Of a stretch of DNA of 64,000 nt, positions 9,828 through 21,910 are shown one piece after another. The stretch comes from Anagrus nilaparvatae. Its lineage: Eukaryota; Arthropoda; Insecta; Hymenoptera; Mymaridae. Position numbers and translations under genes: made by a program. Position 1 is the first letter of the stretch. Each line of letters starts with the position of its first letter. The stretch is taken from assembly GCA_022575985.1 (NCBI GenBank), contig JAKSXM010000007.1:64696501-64760500 (forward strand), in the 5' to 3' direction. The notes beneath the pieces were generated by a model, which worked only from the letters and a program-made list of their open reading frames with translations, searched no databases and was not told the origin of the DNA.

Positions 9828-11815
9828 AAGTTAAGACACCTCGGAATAGTCTAATATTTTAGATAAAGCCAAAACGTACGAGATTTACATTTGAAATTTT
9901 TTGGTATCTGGAGTTTTAAGGAGGGAGTCGGGCCCTGAAAGGTTCAAAATGGTCAAAATGAGAAATATTACTTGAAAGGGAATCTGGCACCAATAACCGG
10001 CTTGAGAAAAGGCTTACTATAGGTTTTTTGGGTCGCTCAATCCGAACCCGGGGTACGAATCTGGCAAAAAATCGGCGAACACCCTTAAATGGGAAAAAAC
10101 TAGCCCTTTTTACGGGTTTTTTTGCAATACTTTGGGACTAAAGCTAAGATAACACAAGCACACAAAAAAAAAGGCATGTGCAAGAAGGTAGACTCCGTGG
10201 AATGGAGGTTTTTTGTGGTGCTAAAACCGAATATGGCCATAGAAATGCAATTTAACTAGCCAATTTGCCCCCATATGCCCCCCCCCCCAAAAAAAGTAAA
10301 AAAAATTTTTTTTTGAAAAATGAAAATTGAACTATATACTCATGTTTTTTGGGATATACCAAAAATGTATACAAAAAATGTTTTTGACCAACGTTTAGCC
10401 CTGTAGACGACCCCAGTGCCCCCATTCATACCCCCCCCCCCCCCAAAACGGGTAAAAAATATGTTTATTACAAAAATTAAAACTTAATATGAATTCTAAT
10501 ATTTTTTGGGACGGTGAAACCAAAAATAAATATAGAAAATGTTTTCTACTAATTTTTGGCCCTGTAAACTACCCCAGTGGCCCCGTGCACCCCCCCCCCC
10601 CAAAAACGAGATATAAAAATTTTTATTACAAAAACTAAAACTCAATGTGTATTGTTATGTTTTCTGAGGCGCTAAAACCAAAGATTAATATAAAATATGT
10701 GTTTAACCAATGCTTGATCCTCTAGGCCACCACAGTGCCCCCATTTAACCCCTCCAAACGAGTTAAAAATATTTTTATTAGGAAAATTAAAATTCAATGT
10801 GTATTCTTATGTTTTTTGAGACGCTGTAATCAAAGATGCATATAAAAAATGTTTTTAACCAATGCTTGGCCCTGTAGGCCAACCCCCCTCCCCCGAACGG
10901 GTTAAAAATTTTTTTTATTAGGAAAATTCAAACTCAATGTGTATTCTTATGTTTTTTGAGACCCTATAATTATACACATTGAGATTTAGTTTTTGTAATA
11001 AAAATTTATATATCTCGTTTTGGGGGGGGGGGGGGGGTGCATGGGACCACTGGGGTAGTTTACAGATCCAAAAATTAGTAGAAAACATTTTCTATATTCA
11101 TTTTTGGTTTCACCGTCCCAAAAAATATAAGAATTCATATTAAGTTTTAATTTTTGTAATAAACATACAAAAGTATGTTTATTTTTACCCGTTTTGGAGG
11201 GGGGGGGGTATGAATGGGGGCAGTGGGGTCGTCTACAGGGCCAAACGTTGGTTAAAAACATTTTTTGTATACATTTTTGGTATAAGCATCCCAAAAAACA
11301 TGAGTATATAGTTCAATTTTCATTTTTCGAAAAAAAATTTTTTTTACTTTTTTTGGGGGGGGGGGGCATATGGGGGCAAATTGGCTAGTTAAATTGCATT
11401 TCTATGGCCATATTCGGTTTTAGCACCACAAAAAACCTCCATTCCACGGAGTCTACCTTGTTGCACATGCCTTTTTTTTGTGTGCTTGTGTTATCTTAGC
11501 TTTAGTCCCAAAGTATTGCAAAAAAACCCGTAAAAAGGTCTAGTTTTTTCCCATTTAAGGGTGTTCCCCGATTGTTTGCCAGATTTGGACCCCGGATTCG
11601 GATTGAGCGACCCAAAAAACCTATAGTAAGCCTTTTCTCAAGCCAGTTATTGGTGCCAGATTCCTTTTCAAGTAATATTTCTTATTTTAACCATTTTGAA
11701 CCTTCTAGGGCCCGACTCCCTCCTTAAAACTCCAGATACCCAAAAATTTCAAATGTAAACCTCGTACGTTTTGGCTTTATCTAAAATATTAGACTATTCC
11801 GAGGTGTCTTAACTT
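9828..11815. mobile_element. Large fold-back element, about 2 kb
   Basis: AAGTTAAGACACCTCGG at 9828 is matched by its complement ending at 11815. The arms then stay similar for several hundred bases (AAAGCCAAAACGTACGAG; GGAGGGAGTCGGGCCC; GGTTTTTTGGGTCGCTCAAT; CTCCATTCCACGGAGTCTACC), meeting near 10820. The centre is unequal because of poly-C tandem units, mostly in the left half. There is no coding capacity, so it is a non-autonomous inverted-repeat transposon or an inverted duplication. Confidence 0.85.
10255..10920 (+). repeat. About 155-bp poly-C tandem units inside the fold-back
   Basis: Roughly five units each carry a C run (8-14 Cs), then AAAACGRGTTAAAAAT, TTTTTATTA, AAAATTAAAACTCAATGTG, ATGTTTTTTGRGACGCT and CCCTGTAGRCSACCCCAGTG. 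About two units lie inverted in the right arm (G runs near 11020, 11200 and 11350). Unequal copy number between the arms points to expansion after the palindrome formed. Confidence 0.75.
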
Positions 11816-12912
11816 ACGAAATAATGAACAAATATTTAATAATTAAAAACTAATTGCTATAGCTTTAATTAACTTTTTTGAGCTAGACACACGTCTTACA
11901 AAACCAAAAGTCAAATTTGAACAAAAGTAAATTTCTGGTTAAAATAAAATCATAAATATTTTATTGTAAAAATTCATAGTAAAGGAAAGAAATATTTATC
12001 AATGAAAATAATTTTAAGAATAATCATAAAACATTCTTCTTAAAACTAGCTATTAAAGAAAAAAAATATTTATATTTATGCCCTAACGTATTATATTATG
12101 ATCATAAAAAAAATAATTTAAAAAAAAATGTCATTTCCAAATTTTGACAATTCTTTTCAAAATTTTATAATTGCTTTCGCTACTTAAAAAGCATTGAAAA
12201 AAAATATATAGAATATTCGAAAAAAGTACATACACATAAAAATTTAATTATAAAAAAGAAAATATTAATATTTTTTAATAAAAAACTTTTTTTTATTAAT
12301 TTACGTGCGGACATAATCATTAAAAAAAAAAAAAAAATTTCTAAGAAAAAAAAAAAAATTTAATAGCTTTTTTTGAAGTATAGGCGCAATAAAAATAAAC
12401 AGATGACTTATACCTGAAATACACATCCATTTAGTATATATTTAGTTACACATGTGTGTATTTTTTACTTTTGAAAAATTCAAAGAAAGCGATTTTTCTC
12501 GGCTTCGCCTCGGAAGGTATTTTACGTTCAACTTGGGCCATTCTTTACTTTTTTCGCCATGTGTTGTAATGTACTATTTCCTGAAAACGTATCTAGCCTA
12601 TCCAATATCTCTAATGTAAAAAAATAAGTATAAAAAAAATGGTAAAATCGTTAGTATCGTTTTCGAGAAAAAATTTACAAATAAATAAACAATCAAACAA
12701 ACAAACATACAAGATTTGCATAAGATAGGATAATTCTAAGGAATAAAAATTTACATTCAGCTCCAATTCTGGCTAATATAAAGTATAATTCTAAATTTAA
12801 TAAAAATATTCGATTTTTGATCTGACAAATAACTTTATTTATGCAAAAAATTAACCACCTTTTAAAGACTTCATTATCAAGGCTAAAAATTTTAAAATAT
12901 TTTATATTTTAA
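11816..12912. other. AT-rich noncoding with one dispersed-repeat copy
   Basis: Mostly poly-A/T. About 12490-12600 holds a copy of the dispersed repeat at 25786, with CTCGGCTTCGCCTCGG (a self-complementary hairpin), TTGGGCCATTCTTTACTTTTT and GTACTATTTCCTGAAAACG. Confidence 0.5.
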
Positions 12913-13465
12913 CATGGAACATGTTTATAGGGAGGGGGTACTTCAGAACTTGAAAATTAAGGGGGGGGGGTCAAATTTGTCCTATTTAAGGGGGGTGGTC
13001 AAACATGTCCTATTTAAGGGGGGTGGTCAAATATGTCCTATTTAAGGGGGGTGGTCAAATTTGTTCTATTTAAGGGGGGTGGTAAAATATGTCCTATTTA
13101 AGGGGGGTGGTCAAATTTGTCCTATTTAAGGGGGGTGGTCAAATATGTGGGTCAAATGAAACTTATAATAATTAGGAGACTTTGAAAAATCTAAGCTTAA
13201 GGACTTAAGATAATACAGATTTATGGACTTAAAATAATATCGATTTAGGGACTTGGAATAATATTGGTTAAGGGACTTAGAATAATTCAGGTTTAGGGAA
13301 TCAAAATAGTTTGGGTTTAGAATCTTAACAGCTAGTAAGGTGATAATTACAAATTATAAAATTAGAAAATTTTAATGTTGAGTAACATTTATATTATACC
13401 TAATCCTCAGCTGGAAGTAAACATGTTCCATGCATTTAGGTTGTGTTTACACAAACCGGTTATAA
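12913..13465. mobile_element. G-tract tandem-repeat element, copy 2
   Basis: The ends CATGGAACATGTTTA (12913) and TAAACATGTTCCATG (ending 13432) form the terminal inverted repeat; similarity to copy 1 continues to about 13465. Inside, a 28-bp unit (TCAAATTTGTCCTATTTAAG plus GGGGGTGG) is repeated seven times from 12971 to 13166. The spacing is exact: 12971, 12999, 13027, 13055, 13083, 13111, 13139. Confidence 0.8.
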
Positions 13466-14656
13466 GTTTTTTTATTTAAAATTAAATTTACCTTTTCAAG
13501 ACCAGACAATATTCTTCACTGAGTAATGATCTTATACAAATCTATGGTATGGTGGTAAAATGTGCACAGCGGCACAGCACGTTTTAACTATACTGGGTGC
13601 TATTTTCCGTGAGGAGTCGGCAAATTTCGAGCGTTTTCGGAGGTCTTATAAAATAATATACGGGTTGATTTAAGCAGTTTGTTATAATGTAATATTTTTT
13701 TATTAAATTTTAACATTTTTTTTTTTTAAACAAGTAAAAATCTCAAAATAATTTTTTATAAATTAACCTTAACCTTAGGGGTGCCTTATGGCAGGGAATG
13801 GGTTTAAAACGTAATTAATTATTAAGTGCACCCTCGCCTCCCCCCCTGGCTAACCTAACCTAACTTAACCGTTGGGGTGCCTTAACTGGTTTTACCGAGA
13901 AAATGACCGCCAAAAATCGAAGACTAAACTTATGAGCTAAAAAATGACTCAGAGACTTGTTTTTATTAATACTTTCGGAAAAAAATACTTTGGAACAGAT
14001 TTGAAGATCCGACCATACATTTTATTAAGAGTTGAGTTAAATAAGCCAAATAACAAATAAATTAACTTGATAAGTTTATATTTCGCAATTCAATTAAATA
14101 TATCTTTATTTCTTGATACTTAAAATTTTGATAATAATTTACATTTACAAACACTTCGCCGCTTCAGGTACTCTCGCGTAAAAATGGAAGTTATAGAGTG
14201 TTTGTCTTATTTTAATTAATAAAGCCTTTATAAATTATTTAATATTTAAAAATCAGAAATTTTTAAGTCTTTACTGAATAAGCATCAATAATAAAAAATT
14301 TTAAAAATTAAATAATTTTTTTATTACAGAGCTTAGAAATAAGCCGCGCCATACTTGGAGGCTCTACCCCAAATATCAAAAAATATTTAATTTTGAGAAA
14401 AAATTTTATTTGTTGTTTTCCGTTTATAAGACAATGACACCCATAGGTATAGTTCAATAGTTTTAAAAAAATATTATTCTTGAAAATATTTTCTATATAT
14501 CTATTATCTTTAAGACGTATCGGTATAGTCACCTGCAAAGGCCGTTTCCATAGCAGCTCTACCCAACAGATCAAAAACCTCCATTTATCTACATTTTAAC
14601 GATTTTGAAAAATTTTTTAAAACGCGTTTCAATTTATCTAATAATGTTAATACATA
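13466..14656. other. Noncoding stretch
   Basis: No gene was recognised. A short CTAACCTAACCTAACTTAACC stretch near 13850 recalls the insect telomeric CCTAA repeat, but it has only two to three units. An 88-codon frame at 14308-14574 (minus) is not recognisable. Confidence 0.4.
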
Positions 14657-15083
14657 CACTGTAAAAAGTAACTTCCTTAGATTAACAAAAAAAAATAGAA
14701 TGTTTTCGAAAAATTAGTAAATTTTCAAAAAAATTTTAAATATTCGAAAAAAATAATAAATTTACTAAATTTAGTATATTATCGAAAAATTCAAGAATTG
14801 TCAATTTTTTTTGTGAATTTACGAAAAAAGTTATAAATTCCCAATTATTTTTCGTAAATTGACAACTATTTTTTGTAAATATTCGAGAAAAAAATTGTAA
14901 ATTATCAATTTTTCTTGCGAATTCACAAAAAAAAATCGAGAATTCTCGAATTTTTCGAGAATATACTAAATTTAGTAATTATACGATTTTTTTCGAATAG
15001 TTACAAATTTTTTCGAAAATTTACTAATTTTTCGAAAATGTTCTAATTTTTTTGTTAATATAAGGAAGTTACTTCTTACAGTG
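14657..15083. mobile_element. 427-bp TA-flanked MITE, copy 1
   Basis: The ends CACTGTAAAAAGTAACTTCC and GGAAGTTACTTCTTACAGTG are inverted, with TA directly on both sides (14655-14656 and 15084-15085). The interior is a near-complete fold-back of AAATTTAC/GTAAATTT and TCGAAAA motifs. A second copy of almost the same length lies at 55761-56188. A TA duplication would fit a Tc1/mariner-type source; no transposase is present. Confidence 0.85.
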
Positions 15084-16165
15084 TAGTTTTAAAAAAAATT
15101 AAAAATGTTTTGATACTAATTCAAGTAAACTCTTTTCATTAGTGAAAAAATTTTTTACTATCTTCCACTCCTTATATGGAAAACTGTAGATAGGCCAAAA
15201 AAATTGTCTCTAAACGCGAAAAATACACAGAAATAGGCTTTAACCGCTAAAGTCGGTTTTATAAGTAGGAACAGAACTGATTTTTTCATTTTAATATGTT
15301 CAAGTGGGTTTTTTGGATAGCTAAAAATAGTTTAAAAATTTTTAAATTAAATTAGAAGTGTGAACCCTACTTCAACCCCATAACTATTTTAAAAAAAGCA
15401 TTTTTTGAAAGAAATTCCCTTTTTTCATTTTATCAAGTTTAAGTTGATTTTTCATGCTGCTGCATAAGAATTTTTAGTCAAAAATTAAATTGGGGGTGTG
15501 TTTCTATTTTACCCCCGCAACCCTTAAAAAAATTTTTTCAAAAGAGTTTTCATTTTTTGATTTTATTAAGTTCAAGTAGTTTTTTGGCTCAGCAACTATA
15601 AAATATCTTTAAAACGTGGTTAAATCATACTGTTGAAATTAATTTTGTTTGATTCGGCACTATTTTTTACGTATGCAGTTAAATTTTTATTCAAAACGTA
15701 CGTTTCTTCAAAAATTTATAAAGTTTTTCCGTTGGCTAGAGAAAAAGTAAAGAGAAAAGTAAAGACAGAAAAATAAAGAATCAGGGAAAAAATTCGAACG
15801 AAATTCGAAATAATTACTATATTCTGTGTATCCGGGAAACAAAAATATGAATTGCATTCATTTAAATTTATTTCTTCAAGAAAATGTTTTGCTGTTCCAA
15901 TGTTTCTCTCATCAGCTCACCAGAACAGCTCAATAGCCTCACTGTTTCATGATTGAATTTTTCCATTTATAATTAGAGGTTTGCCATACAAATTTACAAA
16001 TAACTGAATTCAAAACAAAGAAAAAAAGTTTGGATTCTTCTCAGCTATCGTAGTTATATCAATATTCAATTTTTACTATTTTTGGGTGCAGATTCAGATT
16101 CAACAGCCCAAGAAACCTACTTGAACCTGTTAAAATGAAAAAAAAATTCTTTCAAATAAAATTTT
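15084..16165. other. Noncoding stretch
   Basis: No gene was recognised. There is a weak tandem character between about 15280 and 15600 (repeated TTTTGRATAGCT, CATTTTATCAAGTT and CCCYTTTTTT motifs), suggesting an old repeat. Confidence 0.35.
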
Positions 16166-16269
16166 GGTTCCAACCATTGTGATAGGTCAAATTTCGATTT
16201 TTGATATTTTGGTATATAAGCACGTTTTGAGACCCCAGGAAGCTAAAAAGCCGGTTTTTAAAAAAAGTC

Positions 16270-16311
<42 letters not shown>

Positions 16312-17235
16312 ATCGGTGATATTTCACAAAAATTATGGAGTTAAGACCTAATTTTTTTTTCAAAAATTTTTTCACCAAAAAAGCTTGAGGTACTTTTTTC
16401 TTTTTTTAATTTGGACGTAATACCTCATTTATTTCTACGAAAGTACTTATATTTGAAAGTATGGTTTTTACTCTATATCTCGAATCTGATACTTAATTTT
16501 TTGAAAATTTTTTTTCTAAAATTTTTTTCACGAAAAAATAAAAAAGACCAATTTTTTTTTTCTTTTTGGACGTAGTACCTAATTTATTTCTATGAGAGTA
16601 CTAGTTTTAGAAAGTTGGATTATAGTAATTATTTTGGATCTGAAATGGAATTTTTTCAAAATTTTTTTCTCATAATTAAAAAACAAAAAAATTATAAAAC
16701 CTGCAATATTTTTTTTTTTTGGGGTAATACCTCATTTAATTCCATGAAAGCACTAATATCTGAAAATATTGTAATGGGTTATACTTCACAACCGTTATCG
16801 AATTAAGACCTAATTTTTTTTTCCAAAAATTTGTTCATCAAAAAATCTCAAAATACTTTTTTTTTTTTTAATTTTGATGTAATACCTCATTTATTACCAT
16901 GAAAGTACTTATATTTGAAAGTATAGTTTTTACTCGATTTCTCGAATCTGATACTTAATTTTTTGAAAATTATTTTCCCAAAAATCTCGTCACAAAAAGA
17001 TACAAAAAACACCAGCTTTTTTTTCTTTATGGACGTAGTACCTAATTTATTTCTATGAGAGTACTAGTTTTAGAAAGTTCGTTTATAGTAATTTTTTGGA
17101 TCCAATACCAAATTTTTCCAAAATTTTTTTCTCAAAATTAAAAAAACAATTAAAAAAAAAAACTGCAATATTTTTTTTTTTTTTGGTGTAATACTTCATT
17201 TAATTCCATGAAAGTAATATCTTAAATAATTATTA
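16166..17235 (+). repeat. Dispersed repeat with (GT)n and two 462-bp tandem units
   Basis: It begins ACCATTGTGATAGGTCAAAT, GCACGTTTTGAGACCCCA and GGTTTTTAAAAAAAGT, then a (GT) microsatellite at about 16275-16302, then GGTGATATTTCACAA. It continues with subunits containing GGACGTAATACCTCATTTAT, GAAAGTACT and CTCGAATCTGATACTTAATT. TTAAGACCTAATTTT recurs at 16341 and 16803, giving a 462-base period. Further copies are at 43186 and 50195. No ORF, so the class is undetermined. Confidence 0.75.
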
Positions 17236-18300
17236 TCCAATGAATTACATTAGATTTTATTCTGAAAAAAATAGATTTAGTTGAATTCAATACAAAAATT
17301 TTCTTTTAAATTTTAAAAGTTAATAGAAATGAATGTATGATTCCATGGTTGTAATCGGTGATATCTGTGGCATATTGAAGTATTTAGCTCATTGTTTGAG
17401 GAACCTTAGTGCCAGCTAGTTGGCAGGGTATTTTTAAGGTATTTGGGGGTGAAATTGGGTTGATACACATTCCCAATTTAATTTTTGACACCAGATTCAG
17501 ATTTATCATTTTTCAGATTATGAAATTACTCAAAATGAAAAAAAAACTTAAAATAAGCTTTTATGAGTTAATAGGGTGGAAAATTGTGGTGTTTTTCGCC
17601 CCTTTTCACGCCGCTATTTAAATCAAATCAAGAATTTGTTCAAGAAGTGCTTCTGAATAATAGATGACATTAGTAAAATCCGTTTTTTTAACGTTTGGAA
17701 CCCGATTATTTTGAGCAAAACGCTTCATCATAACTCCAGGAATTGGTATTGGAGACAGGGAGGAATATATTTTTACATTGTTCAGAAGACCTAGATCAGC
17801 TGATTATAAATATTATTGTAATATATTCATCAATAAAATAAATTAAATTAACTATTAATTAACACATTATAATTTCGTAGAAAAATAAAAAAAATCTAAA
17901 ATATCCGCTTTCTCTTTTTTAATTGTTTTTTTATAGCTTTTACGAGATCAAATTTTAAATAGTTTTCGTAAATAATTCATGATTTTTACTAAAATATTAT
18001 TTTTAGAATATTTAAGCATATTATTAGTGCCACAGAATGTATTGCTCGTGGATAAATGTCCTATACATCAATATGCATCAAAAAACTAGCTGGATTGGAT
18101 ATGAATTGGCCTCTGAAAACTGAATCTGGAGTCTGTTTTTACCTAAAAGTGGTAGTTTGGCTATATTATTTATTTTTTATTGCAAATTTGGCAACAAACA
18201 AAGAGCTGAAACTCAAAATTTTTTCATTTTAGGAAAGACATAAATAATAGTTTTATGTAATTTGTCTTAATAAATCCCAATTATCTTTTATTTGTAATAT
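17236..18300. other. Noncoding stretch
   Basis: No gene or bounded repeat is recognisable. A 70-codon frame at 17409-17621 (plus) has no familiar motif. Confidence 0.35.
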
Positions 18301-19423
18301 ATATGAGCAATTATTTTAAAATTGATACTTAATTCGAGCCTGGAATCGTAAATTTTTTTTTTGAGGGCACATCGATATGACCCGTGTTTTCAGATAGTTT
18401 GAACCTTCAGAAAACCGAAAAAAATCGTGAACAAGAAATCGGTGATAGGTGCCAAAAAGATTTTTTCACTTTTATGTCAAAAAACGTGTTTTTCGTATCT
18501 GAGCTACCCTAAATTTTTAAAATAACTTTTTAGGTAAAAAAACTTTTGTAAAATAGATAAGAAAATCTGATTGCCAGGGAAAAACCACTCCAGGAGAAAA
18601 AAAAACTTATCTTTTTCGGATGAAATTTAGCCAAGTTATCGTCAATTTAAGAAAAGATTGAAATTTTATTGAAAAAAGCCTGTTTCTGAACTTTAAACAT
18701 GCATTACTCGCTTGATTTTCATCGTAAAATAATAATTTTTTTTTTTTAATCGATTTATTTTTTCCTGGCATTTCAATTCTTTACGAAAAAAAAACATTTT
18801 TATTGACCGAATTTCAATTTTTAGGTCAAAAGCCTTTGAAAACTGTAAGTAGCAAGATTTACTTAACACAGTTTTTGATCTAAAAATTAAAATTTTGTCA
18901 ATAAAAATAATTTTTTTCTTAGAGAAATGAATTGCCAGGAAAAAATAAATCGATTTAAAAAAAAAAATTATTATTTTATGATGAAAATCAAGCGAATAAT
19001 GCATGTTTAAGGTTCAGAAACAGGCTTTTTTCAATAAAATTTCAATCTTTTTTAAGACGAATTTGAGCAAAATCTTAAATTGACGATAACTTGGCTAAGT
19101 TTCATCCGAAAAAGATAAGTTTTTTTTTCTCCTGGAGTGGTTTTTCCCTGGCAATCAGATTTTCTTATCTATTTTACAAAAGTTTTTTTACCTAAAAAGT
19201 TATTTTAAAAATTTAGGGTAGCTCAGATACGAAAAACACGTTTTTTGACATAAAAGTGAAAAAATCTTTTTGGCACCTATCGCCGATTTCTTGTTCACGA
19301 TTTTTTTCGGTTTTCTGAAGGTTCAAACTATCTGAAAACACGGGTCATATCGATGTGCCCTCAAAAAAAAATTTACGATTCCAGGCTCGAATTAAGTATC
19401 AATTTTAAAATAATTGCTCATAT
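18301..19423. mobile_element. 1.12-kb fold-back element
   Basis: Left-arm sequence from ATATGAGCAATTATTTTAAA at 18301 is mirrored by its complement ending at 19423, with the centre near 18862. Arms of about 540 bases are very similar along their length (GAGCCTGGAATCGTAAATTT; GCACATCGATATGACCCGTG; GGTGCCAAAAAGATTTTTTC; GAGCTACCCTAAATTTTTAA). The right edge merges into (AT)n. Fragments of the same arm lie at 20252-20420, 22201-22262 and 31954-32105. It has no coding capacity. Confidence 0.9.
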
Positions 19424-19440
19424 ATATATATATATATATG

Positions 19441-20248
19441 TTAGAGTGTGTCTTATTTTTTATTTTTTGATATTTTTTGGCTCCCCCCATTTTTTTCGAA
19501 TGCTTTGGTCATTAAAAACACCCAGCTCCAAGGATTTTGATTTTCGATTTTTTTAACCCGTGCCGCCGAGCACTCGAAGTTTCCCATTTAAATAACATGG
19601 GAATTTCGAGTTTAAAGCTATACAAATTTTTATAGAGGTCAGAAAGCGTTTTAAAAAGCTAATTTTTACTCATAAACATTATTTTATATGTTTAAAGACA
19701 TAGCCCATTAGCCCTACATTCATTCCCAAGCGAATTATAGTCCTAAAAACGCAAATTTACATGTTGGCTCAATCTTATAAAACAGGGATTTTCAGTAATT
19801 TTCGATAAAACGCTGCAACCTCAAAAATTAACCAAAACACTTCTGGTTGTTCTACTTTTTTTGGTGCAAGTGTCACCTTTTAAATGCCGTAAACCGCCTT
19901 CTTTTATCATTGATTCTTTCATAACTATAGCTAAATTTGCGTTTTTAGCCCCATAATTCCCTTGGGAATCAAAGTAGGGCTGTTTTCATGTCTTTAAACA
20001 TATAAAAGAATGCTTTGTAGTAAAAATTAGCTTTTTAAAACGCTTTGTGACCTCTATCAAAATTTGTATAGCTTAAAACTCGAAATTCCCATGTTATTTA
20101 AATGGGAAACTTCGAGTGCTCGGCAGCACGGGTTAAAAAAATCGAAAATCAAAATCCTTGGAGCTGGGGGTTTTTTATGACCAAAATATTCGAAAAAAAT
20201 TGGGGGAGACAAAAAATATCGAAAAATAAAAAGTAAGACACACTCTAA
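19441..20248. mobile_element. 808-bp fold-back element with TTAGAGTGTGTCTTA ends
   Basis: The termini TTAGAGTGTGTCTTA and TAAGACACACTCTAA are perfect inverted copies. The arms stay similar through CCAAGGATTTTGATTTTCGA, GAGCACTCGAAGTTTCCCAT and AATAACATGGGAATTTCGAG to a centre near 19844. TATATA runs flank both ends. The element sits between a complete and a partial copy of the 18301 family, so it probably inserted into that family's terminal AT run. Confidence 0.9.
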
Positions 20249-20251
20249 TAT

Positions 20252-20420
20252 ATATATAAGACCAATTATTTTTTATTACTACTTAACTAAAAACGAAAAA
20301 AAAAATTTGATTGCACATCGATATAACCCATGATTTCAGGAACCGTGGACCTTCAGAACACCGAAAAAAAACGTGAACGAGAAATCAGCGATAGGTGCCA
20401 AAAATATTTTTGAATTTTAC
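20252..20420 (+). repeat. Arm fragment of the 18301 fold-back family
   Basis: In order it shows TATATATAAGACCAATTATTT, GCACATCGATATAACCCATG, CCTTCAGAACACCGAAAAAA and GATAGGTGCCAAAAA. These match the left arm of 18301-19423 with many substitutions. Confidence 0.75.
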
Positions 20421-20984
20421 TTTTCGAAAAAATTTATTTTTTGGGTTCCAGGCGGTATTTTTTGGTATTTTAGCTTTTGGTAAGTTTAAATAAGTTCAAA
20501 ACTATAATATAAAAAACGATTAAGCATCGGTTTCTAACAATATTTTGACATTTATAAGTTAAAAACTTGTTTTATTTTTTGCTTTTTTTCAAATTTCATT
20601 ATCTTACTGTTTATTGCATCTAAGGGAGTTTTTAATAAATGCACAAATTATAATGATAAGGTTAAATAATTGTTATTTAATAATTGTTAGCCCAAAATGA
20701 TTATTATTATATATCTTTAAAAAGTCCGAAAACAATTATTTTAACGCGATTCAATAAGAGAACCCCAAGAGACCTAATTTTTTGATTTTAGTTAAAAAAA
20801 AGTAATTATATTTTTCTGTGTTAAAAATTAAAAAAATTTTTTTTTTATTTTATAAAATAAATTTTTCCAACAAAACAAAAGTCTATCAGTAATTACATAT
20901 AGACCAGATATAATTTATTTTACACGTTTATTTGCAAAAAACACCGATTTTTTAAATTTATCGCAGTACAGAATTTAGGACTTA
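20421..20984. other. AT-rich noncoding stretch
   Basis: No gene or repeat boundary was recognised beyond the end of the fold-back fragment. Confidence 0.35.
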
Positions 20985-21560
20985 CTAGCTGCCTCCGGCT
21001 CGCTTCGCTCGCCCCGGCAGCCACCAAAGGAGCTGCGCCCCCCTGGACCCCTGCGACTTTATTTTTCCAAAAATAAGTTGTTTTATGTCACTCAATATTG
21101 TTCAAGTATCTTTTAGTTACTATATTCAGCTACTACATCAGTGACTGATAAAAATTAGAAATATGTATAATATTAGTCCTAAACTTTTATAATTTTCGAA
21201 AAATTATTGTAATGTTTGACAGATCCAGCCGATCGCCTTGAAAATTTAGATGGATACGTAAAAAATATACCCAAATCGAATGAAATTCTTTTTGATTAAA
21301 AAATTTTTCCTCCGTTTTCAGTTTTGTCGGTTTTTTTTTTTTTAATTTGATAAAAATTTTATCCTTGGAAATCCAGTTATTTCAACATAAAAAATTTTTG
21401 TAGTTATCAATCAAAACGAAACCTAGTCTATGTTTTGAAATTTTTGCCATCTTTTGCCGTAAACCCTGCGTCCCTAACTTTTATCGCTTTCTAGTTTACC
21501 CTTTTCGGACAAACAAACAAACAAACAAACAAACATACAAAATTAAAGATTTATATATAT
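20985..21560 (-). mobile_element. Helitron-like non-autonomous element A
   Basis: On the minus strand it reads TATATATAAATCTTTAATTT, TTGTATG(TTTG)n and TCCGAAA, and ends GCGCAGC, GGTGGCTGCC, GGCGAGCGAAGCGAGCCGG, AGGCAGCTAG followed by T. GCTGCC/GGCAGC can form a stem just before the terminal CTAG. CTAG before T with a preceding hairpin resembles a Helitron 3' end; no RepHel protein is present. Compared with copies B and C it lacks an internal segment of about 190 bases. Confidence 0.6.
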
Positions 21561-21574
21561 CTATACTATATCTA

Positions 21575-21740
21575 TCATAGAGATATTGTATAGAGGGCAC
21601 ATTATACTATGCTGCACATAAGTGAAAATGTCCACACTTAAAATAAAATAGCGCTATATCTATCTCTCTCTAAACTTCTTAATTTATACGACACCGCTAG
21701 AGTGTTGTAAGCGCGCGCTAATAAATTTAAAAATTTTAAA
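21575..21740 (-). repeat. Flank segment shared, inverted, with 27190-27385
   Basis: On the minus strand the motifs GCGCGC, CTCTAGCGG, AGAGAGATAGAT, ATAGCGC and CTCTATGATA occur here in the same order as on the plus strand at 27190-27385. Both copies sit on the side of the (TTTG)n start of a Helitron-like element, so the full repeat unit is probably larger than elements A and B alone. Confidence 0.6.
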
Positions 21741-21910
21741 TTTTTTATTAATGGAGAAATATTGTATTTTATTTATATTTTGTTTATTTCATTTTATTTT
21801 ATTTTATTTTATTATATTATTATATTATATTTTATTATTTGCAGATTAATTTTATTAAATAAGAATAAAAAAATTAAGCATTATTTTAATTATGAATTAT
21901 TTTTGGGTTC

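Noticed and set aside
10986..11388. Proline- or glycine-rich short frames on both strands
   Set aside because: They translate poly-G/poly-C tandem units of the fold-back element.
12971..13166. CRISPR-like array
   Set aside because: The 28-bp units are contiguous with no unique spacers, and the context is a eukaryotic mobile element.
13846..13868. CTAACCTAACCTAACTTAACC as an interstitial telomere
   Set aside because: There are only two to three imperfect CCTAA units, too few to call a telomeric tract.
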